Origin: Paracyclopina nana
Taxonomy: Eukaryota > Arthropoda > Copepoda > Cyclopoida > Cyclopettidae
Direction of reading: 5' to 3'
NCBI GenBank assembly: GCA_019096065.1
Contig: JAGUCH010000002.1
Location: 8,072,501-8,136,500 of the forward strand
DNA: 64,000 nucleotides
The position numbers and the translations under genes are program-made. This document shows, piece after piece, positions 55,206 through 64,000 of the stretch (the first letter of the stretch is position 1; every line of letters starts with the position of its first letter). The notes below the pieces were generated by a model. It worked only from the letters and a program-made list of their open reading frames with translations. It did no database searches and was not told the DNA's origin.

Positions 55206-58002
55206 ATGCCCATGTACCAGACGAAGACAATTGCAGGAATTCTTGAGCCTGTGGCCCAGCAGGTCTCAAAGCTCATCATTCTGCACGAAGAGGGCGAAGA
55301 TGGCAATGCCATGCCTGATCTTGAGCGGCCTGTCCATGCTGTGAGCAAAGCGGTCGCTAACCTGGTCAGGGTTGGCAAGGACACCATTTCTTCGTCTCAG
55401 GACTCGAGGCTCAAGAACGAGATGCCCAAGTCTCTGTCGGTGATTGAAAAGGCTGCAGACCTCTTGGAAGAGGCGTGTCACGAAATGAAGTCTGACCCTT
55501 ACTCGCAAAACGGGCGTGATAGGTTAATCTCAGGGTCCAGGGGGATTCTGCAAGGCACCACCTCGATGCTTGTCACTTTCGACGAATCTCAAGTGGGTCC
55601 ATATTAAGTTGAAGCATTGCTTCTTCGCCTAACAAAAAGCTAATTATTTCAGGTCAGGAAACTTTGCAGAGACTGCAAAAAAGTCCTTGACTACCTGGCC
55701 ATCTCCGAGGTGATTGAGACCATGGAGGACCTCGTTCAATTTGTGAAGGATCTCAGCCCCTGCTTGTCCAAAGTCAGCCATGACGTCGAAGCACGCCGAA
55801 AAGATCTCCTGAACCCTTACCACAGGGATGTTCTTGGCCAGCACTTGGATCAAGTTAAAACTCTGGCTCCAATCCTCATTTGCAGCATGAAAATTTTCAT
55901 CCAAATTCTTGGCACTGACGCTCAGGGAGCCAACAAAGGCATGGAGGAGGCAGTGGAAAATAGAAACTACCTTGCCAAGAGAATGACTGAAGAAATCACG
56001 GACATCATCACCGTTCTCGAAGACTCGGCTAGAGCTGATGAACTTGGATCGAGAATGGCAAGAGGAGGGATTACAAGCACCGGTGGACTCAATCTCTCAG
56101 AAATGACTTTCCATGAGATAGTCAAGAAGTTGAATCAACTCTTGGGTAGTGGACAGAATTCTGGCCTCATTGAGCAGCAGTTGAACCAGCAAACGATCCA
56201 GCATCTCGTGGATTTGGCCTTCAGGATAACCGAAGGCTTTGAGGGACATGTGAAAGCTGAGCTGCTGGACAAGTGCAATCAACTCGTAAGTTTGTTTTGT
56301 TCTTAATTGAGGGCGGCGAAATTCCTTCTTGAAGCTTTCTTCATTTCTTAGTTGAACATCATGCGCAAATGTTTTCTGCTGTTTACAGGATCGAGTGAAT
56401 AGGCAGTATGGAAATAGCCTGGGTGATTCACATGCTCGCCAAGCCTTGGCCGAAGCCTTGCGGGAGCTGGAAGCTCAAATTAACGAGGCCATCATCAGCA
56501 GAATTATTCAAGATATGGCCGACATTACTACTCCCCTCAAGCAGTTCACAGATTCCGTTCTTATGACCCATGAAACGCTGTCCAAGAAAAGAGAGCTGCT
56601 GGACTACAAAGGGCAGAATCTCAAATTGTTCTCAAACAGACTATCGAAAACTGCCAACATGGTGGCCTTTGCCAACGCTCGTAGTAAACGCAGCTCTGAA
56701 TCGCTGATACACTTGTCTTCGCAAGTCCAAAACCTAACACCTCAACTCATCAATGCCGGCACAATCCGCATGAATTATCCCGACAACAAGGCTGCAGATG
56801 AGAATTTCGAAAACCTCCGAAAGCAGTACGCTGACGGGGTGCTTAACATACGCGATTTGTGTGACGAGTCTATGGATGCAAGAACCTTCTTGAGGCAAAC
56901 TGAGGAGCATATAAGAAAAGCAGTTGGCACCTCAGAAGAGGGCCTGCGCAATAGACAGCCCCAAGTCCTGGTTGACAACACAGCTTTGGCTGCCAGATTG
57001 TCCAATCGCCTACTCATGGCTTTGTACAAAGAGTCTGATAACAGTGATGATCCTCAGCTGAGGAGGCAAGTTGATGCTTCTGGAGACAAGCTCAAGGCAG
57101 CGATTACACCTTTTGTGGAGAACGGAAAGGCCGTTGCCTCCAGTCCAAATGACCAGGGACTGGTGACTGCATGGAGAATGTCAGCCAACAGGCTCCTTGA
57201 AATGGTCGTTGAAGTGGTACGGCTTTTTGCCGAGCTTAACATGTTTGGATATGACTCGAGCATGACCAATGGCAATAACAAGCACAAAGCTGCTCCGCCC
57301 TTGATGAACCACCACCAAATTCCCGAAATTCCTCCCCCGGTACCTCCTCTGCCACTTCATGACATGGCCCCTCCTAGGCCTCCTCTACCAGAAGAGGCTA
57401 GAGGTCCTCCACCGAGGCCGCCTATGCCAAATACCAATAATGACACTGATGACGAGGATGGCCTCTTCAGCGCCGAGCCAGGCACCAATAGGCCTATCCA
57501 TGTTGCAGCTCATGGACTTTACCAGGAGGTCAAGCAATGGGACCATACTGATAACGAGATTATTGCTGCGGCCAAAAAGATTGCCTACTTGATGGCACAC
57601 TTGTCTGAGCTCATCCGAGGTGGCAAAGGAACCAAGCGTGAACTGATAGCGTGTGCCAAAGCTCTTGCTGATGCGTCTGAACGCATCACTGAGCTGGCCA
57701 AGGAACTAGCCCGAAACTGCACAGATAAGAAGATTCGCACCAATCTTCTGCAAGTGTGCGAAAAGATACCAACGTTGGGCACTCAGCTCAGGGTGTTGTC
57801 AACTGTGAAGGCCACAATGATGGGCCAAAACATGGACACCGAGGAGGACCAAGAGGCCATGGACATGCTTGTCTTCAATGCCCAAAAGTTGAACCAAGCC
57901 GTCAAGGAGACCGTGCGTGCAGCAGAATCGGCCTCTATCAGGGTCAGAAGCGATGCTGGGTTCAAGTTGAAATGGGTTCGCAAGCAGCCCTGGTTTCAAT
58001 GA
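55206..58002 (+). CDS. VCL: vinculin, short form lacking much of the central head
   Basis: Three exons (55206-55592, 55653-56285, 56389-58002) join in phase to 877 residues. The start MPMYQTKTIAGILEPVAQQVSKLIILHEEGEDG and the end GFKLKWVRKQPWFQ are diagnostic. Head D1 (talin- and alpha-actinin-binding) covers roughly residues 1-250. The proline-rich linker is at about 650-690 (IPEIPPPVPPLP, RPPLPEE). The tail, about 705-877, keeps NDIIAAAKKIAYLMAHLSELIRGG-like and CTDKKIRTNLLQVCEKIP sequences that bind F-actin and lipid. Vertebrate vinculin has 1066 residues. Here the segment between D1 and the DRV...TTPLK region is about 200 residues shorter, so about one head repeat is missing. Vinculin links integrin and cadherin sites to actin. 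Confidence 0.93.
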
Positions 58003-58462
58003 TAAGCATCATTTGCTACTAGTTATATAGCAGCTTCGCACTCAATAAACACTTTTGTAATATTGCTTGCATTACAGATTGACTATAAAACTAGCTTAAA
58101 GAATGATACGGAAAGTAGCTACATGACAAGCTCCCCATGCCATTACTGCGTGTGCATGACTACCATCCTAGATGACAGTAGTAATGTGACGTTACCTCAA
58201 AATAGAACCATTCAAGTCAGCTCAATCTGTTTTGGTCATTGCTCCTTGCTGAGCAGTAAGCAGCGTTACACAAAAGGCATGAATAGAGTTGTTAATTCAT
58301 AGGAGTGGCGCTTTTGCTAACTTTTTGTTTATTTGCCTTTAGGCTCACGCCTAGAGTGATGTTGTTCTGGCAATTGCACTGAGATTGATCTTTGCACCAA
58401 GTGAGGAAGTGAGTGTGATAAGAGGGCACATTTCATCCTCATTTTTCTCGCTGCGACGCACA
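58003..58462. other. spacer between vinculin and CHP1
   Basis: 3' UTR of vinculin with CAATAAAC at 58043 as a likely polyadenylation signal, then the CHP1 promoter region. No other feature. Confidence 0.5.
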
Positions 58463-59203
58463 ATGGGTAATTCTAGGAGCTCCCTTCTCCTTCAGGAGGA
58501 GAATATTCGCGCCATTGAAGAAGAAACGGGCTGTAAGTGAAAATTAAGCATTGCTGATTTATTTAGCATTTACTCTATGACCTTGATCCCTACAACAGTT
58601 ACTGCCAATCAGATTGAACGGCTTTGGAGCAGATTTACTAGCTTGGATAAACAGCAAAAGGGATACTTGACTCGCGAGGATTTTCTTCGCATACCCGAGC
58701 TGGCAATCAACCCACTTGGTGATCGCATTGTGCATGCCTTCTTCCGCGATGGTCAGGCTTGTGCTGCGGGCTCTAGTGAAGAGAAGTCTGGCGACCGTGA
58801 TGTGGTGAACTTTTGCGACTTTGTCAGAGTTTTGGCACATTTCAGGCCACTGAAGAAGAACATTGAAAAGAACAAACTCAACTCGAGGCAGGAGAAGCTC
58901 AAATGTAGGAACTACTTCTTGCATTTTAATTGCGGTTTATTGTTATGTGCCTTTGTTCCCGCAGTTGCTTTCCGCATGTACGATTTGGATGGTGATGATC
59001 GAATTTCCAAAGAAGAACTTTTGGCAGTCTTGACCATGATGGTGGGAGCAAATATCAGCGAAGAGCAGTTGATGTCGATTGCCGAAAGAACCATCATGGA
59101 AGCTGACGAGGACAAAGATAGTCTTATCTCTTTTGATGAGTTTTGCAAAGTCCTTGAGCGCACTGATGTTGAGCAGAAAATGTCCATCCGATTTTTAAGT
59201 TAA
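58463..59203 (+). CDS. CHP1: calcineurin B homologous protein (CHP1-like)
   Basis: Three exons (58463-58532, 58599-58904, 58965-59203) give 204 residues; introns of 66 and 60 bp both split Phe codons. MGNSRSS is a good N-myristoylation signal. The sequence runs FTSLDKQQKGYLTREDF.RIPELAINPLGDRI, as in CHP1. EF-hands 3 and 4 are canonical (DLDGDDRISKEE and DEDKDSLISFDE); the first two are degenerate, as in the family. The end DVEQKMSIRFL is diagnostic. CHP1 binds Na+/H+ exchangers and other partners in a calcium- and myristoyl-dependent way. An insert in the loop after EF2 (AAGSSEEKSGDRD) is longer than in vertebrates. Confidence 0.93.
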
Positions 59204-59510
59204 AGCAACCACCTTGCGTACATGCATTACATACACTAATTGGCTGCTGCTAAAATGCTTCTAAATTGTACTGCATTTATATACTTCTACTATATTCATC
59301 ACCACCAAAAATATGAAATATTTTATGTTTTAATAGCTCGTATCACCATATTTTTCTTACGAAAGTTAAATGTACCCTAGTCGCTTTAAACATTGCAGCT
59401 GCAGTAACTGTCTCCAAACTCACCTCGACAAAGCTAGAAATAAAAGGAAAGCAAACAGGTATAACGCTGAGGGTTGTGAATACTAGCTTTTGTAGCTAGC
59501 TGTTTTCAAC
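59204..59510. other. spacer between CHP1 and BBS4
   Basis: AT-rich 3' UTR and promoter region with ATTTTATG-type AT runs; AATAAA at about 59439 lies near the right side. Nothing further. Confidence 0.45.
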
Positions 59511-61314
59511 ATGAATCCCGAAGATGAGGCTCCAGAGGCCCCCATCAATGGTCAAACGAGAACCATAGAGCCTCCCCCAAGCGCAGCTCGAGCTAAGCCT
59601 AAACCAAAGAAAGGTATATTATGGTGTTACATGAAAAAGCCCTCTCCCGCTATTTTTTTTTTCTTTTTTAGCTCCTGAGTTACCTACACTTGAAAGAAGA
59701 AATTGGCTCATACATAATCATTATGTTAGGAAAGAGTTTGAAACGTGCAAGTCTATTATAAGGTCTCAATTAGAGGAGACCCACGGCATGTGCGAGTATG
59801 CAAATTACGTGCAAGGCCTCATTCTGCGACAAGAGGGAAAGATCCAAGAATCTTTGGAAATGTTCCAGATCTGCAACATTCTCAATCCCAATAGTGCGGA
59901 CCATATTAAGCAGATGGCCAGATCATTGTAATATTTTTCTCGGCTAGCTTCATCATTCATGGCGACCCCTTCTTTTCAGATTTCTGCTCGGTCGCCATAA
60001 ATTGGCCATTGAAGCGTACAAGCAAGCAGAGTTGAGGTCCGAGACTACTGATTGGGAGATTTGCCACAACTTGGGTAGCTAACATAGCATAGCGTAGTTG
60101 TTCATGAGCGTGACACAAATATTTTTGCAGGGGTCTGTCACATGTATTTGAAAGAGCTGGAGTCATCTAAAGAGCAACTTGTTCGTGCCTTGAATTATCA
60201 CAAAAACGATCAATCGTTTTTGACGCTAGGCAAAATCTTGCTCATGCAAGGTGATCTCGGTGCAGCAATTGACGTTTATAAGCAAGGAGTCCAAGTTTTC
60301 CCTGAAAATCCCGAGCTTTGCACTGCTCTTGGCCTCCTCTACCTACAAACTGGGTCCCATGCTGCTGCATTTGAGCAGCTTGGTACTGCCTTGGCATTCG
60401 AGCCAAATAGCTCAAAAGCAATACTAGCTGCGGGATCAATTGCTCAAGTACCTACTCTAAAGTTATCCTTACAATATGCTGAAGCCCCTGACCTGTAATT
60501 AAAATTGTAGGCAAGCCATGATTGGGATGCAGCATTAGCAAAGTACAAGTTGGCTTCTGCAGTTACCCCTGAATCTCCTCATTTGTGGAATAACATCGGA
60601 ATGTGCTTTTTTGGCAAGAAGAAATTCGTAGCAGCGATTGCTTGCTTGAAGCGAGCTAACTACTTAGCTCCATTTGACTGGAAAATTCTCTACAACCTTG
60701 GATTGGTTCATCTGACGTTGCAGCAATTTGCGTCTGCCTTTCACTTTTTGTCGGCATCTATCAATCTCCGGCCCTCACGAGGCCAAACTTTCATGCTACT
60801 AGCGGTTGCTCTTACTCATCTGGCTGATCCGGAAAATGCTAAATCAGCCTACGAGCAAGCAGTAAATTTGGACATGAAAGATCCAGCTGTGCCGCTTAAC
60901 TTTGCAGTCTTTTTGTTCAACAAGAATGACAAAGACGAAGCCCAAAAGATGCTGCAGCTCTTTGAAATGAGGGTTCAAAAGCTCCGGCAAACGCCTCCCG
61001 GACTAGATGCGGATCCTGATGTAAGTCAAAGCTTAGCCGCTACATCATCCTATTTTAAGTCTCAATTTGCACCTCAGGTTTTAAATGCGGCCGCTGGGCT
61101 TGCTGAAAAGATGGGATATTCGATGTCCATCTCCGTGCCGGAACCAAAACGAGGCGGAACTGGTGACAGCTTGGTAACAAAATCTGCTGGTCGGCGCAAA
61201 TCTGGCTTGAAAAGTGCGAGAGCTGCAGGAAAAGCTATGATAGAAGCTGACTCAAAGGCTGCAGATGAGGATGATATTAGGGTTGCGAAGCCGCCCAGTG
61301 CAAAAGTAGTTTGA
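59511..61314 (+). CDS. BBS4: BBSome subunit BBS4, TPR protein
   Basis: Five exons (59511-59613, 59672-59927, 59980-60074, 60131-60447, 60511-61314) join in phase to 524 residues; human BBS4 has 519. The leader is disordered and Pro-rich. Then [22 protein letters not shown] and about ten TPR-like helical pairs follow, with family words such as [54 protein letters not shown]. The tail is basic ([16 protein letters not shown]). BBS4 is a peripheral subunit of the BBSome, which moves membrane proteins through cilia, so the organism has cilia. Introns are 50 to 63 bp. Confidence 0.93.
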
Positions 61315-61619
61315 ACAAAATAAAACTCCACACTTTATTCAAACGAGATTGTCATACTTACAATATTATCAGATGCCTATTACTAGGTTGCGTCAATCGT
61401 GCCGGTCAAATTTCCGTAAGCTTATACGAATGACCGCCAGGGGCCGTTCAGGTAGACTGACCAGCGCCTTTGAGCCGCGTCAGCTGAAGCTACAACAATA
61501 AGCAGACGAGGCCGAGATTTTTTAATTTGACGCCAGTGTCGATTAATCTTCGACCTGCTTCATGTTGACGTAAAAGAATATTCGAGTTGCAGAAAAAAAA
61601 TTTCAGCAAAATTCAAATA
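61315..61619. other. spacer between BBS4 and MYND-finger gene
   Basis: AATAAA at 61319 directly after the BBS4 stop is a likely polyadenylation signal. The rest is presumably the promoter of the MYND gene. Confidence 0.5.
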
Positions 61620-62710
61620 ATGGCCGGGAACGGTGAAGTAAGGATAAAGCGTGAACTTGAAGATCCTCTAGATATTTGTAAGTTTTCTATCATTGTTTGT
61701 TTTTAAAATACAAAAAGGTTTGAGACGATAACTTTTCAGCTATACCCGTTGCTCCAAAAACTTTGAGGAAAGATGAAGGTCCGGTTAGAGTGAAAACTAT
61801 TGTACATATGGCTAATCCTACGCCCGACTATTTCATGCTGAATAAGCCGCCTCCTATACCATTTAACCTGCCGAAAGATGTTCAAAGATCCAAACCAGCC
61901 GACTTGGGTAGCGGTGAGACTCCAGAGGTAGCACTCAAAAAGCTAGAAACCGAAGCAAAGACACTGAAAGAAGAAGTGGCTGCGTTAAAATGGCTAGCAA
62001 AAAGGAAAGAGCAAGAGTGGAATCGTATTATTGAGCTGCTTAAAAAGAAAGAAGAAACCTGGCTCAAAGTGAAGAGACAAGCCGAACTTGCCATGACAGA
62101 TAAAGGGTTTCAAAAAGCCAAGAGAGTTGTGCAGCCCAACAGTGTTGGCTCCCCACGAATGCCTTCGCCGCCCCCTCCAATTCAACTTATTCGACCTCAA
62201 CAGCCACAAAGTATCATAAAAACCATTGATACGCCTCCAGGATTTCAGGGCCAGGGCACTCGAAAAGTTCTTGTTCCTGTCACAAAGTCGATTAGCTCAG
62301 CAGCTCTGCAAAGTCTCTCAAGCCAAGGGCTGCTCAAAAGTGGGGGCATGACAGCAGATGGGAAACGCATCATTGTGGTGAAAAAAGTTACTCCTTCCAC
62401 CGTCGGTCAAGGAGGGCAGTTGCGAATTATTAGCAATGGACAATTTATGCCTGGAACCTCAGGCTCTCCAACAGTTGTGATGGCATCATCGCTAAGTGGG
62501 CCCAAAGTTGTTGCATCGACTGTTAGCGGGACCAAAAAAGCACCTTTTTGTCAGGAATGTAAGGTGAAACCATCTAAATTTGAGTGCTCGGGCTGTTCCA
62601 AAATCTGGTATTGTTCAAAAGAGTGTCAAGAGAAAAATTGGGACACTCACGAGACTGCTTGCGGGAAAACATCATCTACACCAATTATAAAGCAAGAAAT
62701 CATGGACTAG
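61620..62710 (+). CDS. MYND zinc-finger protein
   Basis: Two exons (61620-61677 and 61740-62710) split a Ser codon across a 62 bp intron and give 342 residues. The N-terminus has a sumoylation-like IKRELED motif and a Pro-rich block (ANPTPDYFMLNKPPPIPFNLP). A coiled coil follows at about residues 75-125 (LKKLETEAKTLKEEVAALKWL), then a Gly/Ser/Val-rich middle. A C-terminal MYND finger is at residues 290-327 (CQECKVKPSKFECSGCSKIWYCSKECQEKNWDTHETAC), with all seven Cys and the His ligand spaced as in the family. A second sumoylation-like IKQE is at the end. MYND fingers bind PxLxP-type peptides in transcriptional corepressors; a nuclear role is inferred. I cannot name the ortholog. Confidence 0.8.
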
Positions 62711-62798
62711 TACTGTAGAGCATTTGTGTTGACAAAAAAGGATGAATTTATTTCTATTGATTGTGTGGATAATCATTAGATTCAACTAGACTAAGAGT

Positions 62799-63752
62799 TC
62801 AAGCAGCTACCAGAGCGCTTATATCCATGTTGGCTGTGGCCTTCTTCACTGCCTCCTTCAGCTGGGGACTTTCTTGAGCTGCCTCAAAAAGCTTCGCAGT
62901 GAACTCTTCGACATTGTCATTTGTCAACCCCCCATAATTTGGCACCTGAATGTGGGATAAATGCTTCAGTGCCAGAGCTTTTAAGCCCTCCAGCTGCTTC
63001 TCCAGAGACTCGTTGTTCTCCTTGGTGACAGCAACATCGCGCTCTAGCTTCGACACTGCAGACTTCATGTTGTCAACATGCTTTTGGAGCACCGCGTTCT
63101 GCTCCTCGAATTCATTGACCGTTTTGCGGAGTTGCCTTAACTCAGTTTCTCGAGCTCGGTTGAGCTCCAAAAACTCTTCCCGAAATATTGGAATGTCCAA
63201 GCTTGAACTGGAAATGGAATCTTCGTTGAGTGAGTCGTTCCCTTCACTTGCGTCCTTCTTGTCCTTTTTCTTATTCTTTTTGGGCTTTTTGGTACTGGAA
63301 GGGGTCTTGGATGTGGACTCCTCGGGGAGCTTCTTAGAAGCAGCTTGTGAGGCGATAAAGTCCTTGTAGGCATCGGTTTGCTGGTACTCATGGAATTCGC
63401 GATTGTATCGCTCCTTGTCCTGTTCCGCCCTCTCTGCGTATTTCTGCTTATCCTCTTGGCTTAGTTGAGACCATTCGTTGGCTAACGTTTTGGAAATGTC
63501 AGCAAACGACATTTCTGGGGATTCTTTTCTCACGGACTCACGCCTGTCATTGAGAAAATGCACGTATCCTGAAAGAGGTTGTTTCGGCGCACCTGGGCTT
63601 TTCGGATAGCGCTTTTTCCCTTTTGGCCAGCCTCGGTTTTTGACATCGCTGCTCACACTTTTTGGTGTCTCGTCTTTGGCTTTCGGAGGTGTGTCTGATG
63701 AAGTCGTCTCCATCTTCACAAGATCCAGTTTCGGCGAATCCATTGCCTTCAA
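62799..63752 (-). CDS. HMG20A: HMG20-type HMG-box protein
   Basis: A single exon encodes 317 residues; the Met three codons later (MDSPKLDLVKME) is an alternative start. The lead-in GWPKGKKRYPKSPGAPKQPLSGYVHFLNDRRE and one HMG box at about residues 55-125 match HMG20A/B (iBRAF/BRAF35). A Lys-rich linker (KKPKKNKKKDKKD) and a coiled coil at about 190-265 (FLELNRARETELRQLRKTVNEFEEQ) follow, as in the family, where the coil joins the LSD1-CoREST complex. A and B paralogs cannot be told apart here, so the symbol is the nearest name. It is convergent with the MYND gene, with 88 bp between stops. Confidence 0.9.
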   Translation of the reverse strand: MKAMDSPKLDLVKMETTSSDTPPKAKDETPKSVSSDVKNRGWPKGKKRYPKSPGAPKQPLSGYVHFLNDRRESVRKESPEMSFADISKTLANEWSQLSQEDKQKYAERAEQDKERYNREFHEYQQTDAYKDFIASQAASKKLPEESTSKTPSSTKKPKKNKKKDKKDASEGNDSLNEDSISSSSLDIPIFREEFLELNRARETELRQLRKTVNEFEEQNAVLQKHVDNMKSAVSKLERDVAVTKENNESLEKQLEGLKALALKHLSHIQVPNYGGLTNDNVEEFTAKLFEAAQESPQLKEAVKKATANMDISALVAA

Positions 63753-64000
63753 AAATCAATACACAAACAGCTAGCTTCTACGACACCTGAAAGATCCCGA
63801 GCTCAAAATATATCTTTCAGCACTTATTAGTGCATTAAAGTTATTAATTGTATCGAATGAAAATTTATTTGCAGCATATCTAATTACTGACGCTGCGTGT
63901 TCTTCTTTTTTTCATAAGCGTGTAGAGATAGTTCCTTGCTAAAAGGAAAAGTAAGCTCCTTATTCTCAAAATTCCTAGCTCGCTCCACTACCAAAAGGAC
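63753..64000. other. upstream region of HMG20
   Basis: AT-rich sequence holding the HMG20 promoter and 5' UTR; the window ends here with nothing else recognised. Confidence 0.4.

Overview
The window reads as nuclear DNA of a small-genome animal, most likely an arthropod or another protostome. Conserved metazoan genes (vinculin, BBS4, CHP1, HMG20, FDX2, golgin-245, WDR20, collagen prolyl 4-hydroxylase, a Cys-loop channel) are split by short GT-AG introns, mostly 48 to 190 bp. A WH2 protein resembling insect SALS and a BEL/Pao element favour an arthropod. The species cannot be named from the sequence.

Layout. 1-8.9 kb: the 3' part of a BEL/Pao LTR element; the window opens inside gag, and an unusual extra zinc-knuckle region lies after the integrase. 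10.7-18.4 kb: a small membrane protein, WDR20 (3 exons), FDX2 (minus), a basic hypothetical ORF and a monoacylglycerol lipase (minus). 20.5-25.8 kb: a five-exon golgin-245 with a GRIP domain. 26.2-31.3 kb: a two-exon single-pass membrane protein, prolyl 4-hydroxylase alpha, and a convergent His/Ser-rich membrane protein. 32-34 kb: a block of nested small DNA transposons. 34.1-40.3 kb: four minus-strand genes in a row (a basic hypothetical protein, a WH2/poly-proline coiled-coil protein, a four-helix membrane protein, an anion-channel-like Cys-loop receptor). 40.3-55.2 kb: 15 kb without recognised host genes, filled with small inverted-repeat elements, an ISL2EU-like DNA transposon (THAP/DDE transposase plus a SWIM-YqaJ nuclease) and a 2.1 kb CACTA-like non-coding element. 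55.2-62.7 kb: vinculin, CHP1, BBS4 and a MYND-finger protein in tandem on the plus strand, then a convergent HMG20 gene.

The host genes have unrelated housekeeping roles (Golgi tethering, Fe-S assembly, adhesion, ciliary trafficking, chromatin), so there is no evident single pathway. The most unusual material is in the mobile DNA: an ISL2EU-like element whose nuclease gene still reads intact across three exons while its transposase is decayed; a CACTA-like element carrying many short TTATAA-centred motifs; several TA-flanked inverted-repeat elements nested in one another; and CTCF-core-like and TGACGTCA motifs within some of these elements. Among host genes, the vinculin is about 190 residues shorter than the vertebrate form and lacks much of the central head. 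All identifications come from reading translated sequence by eye; no database search was run.
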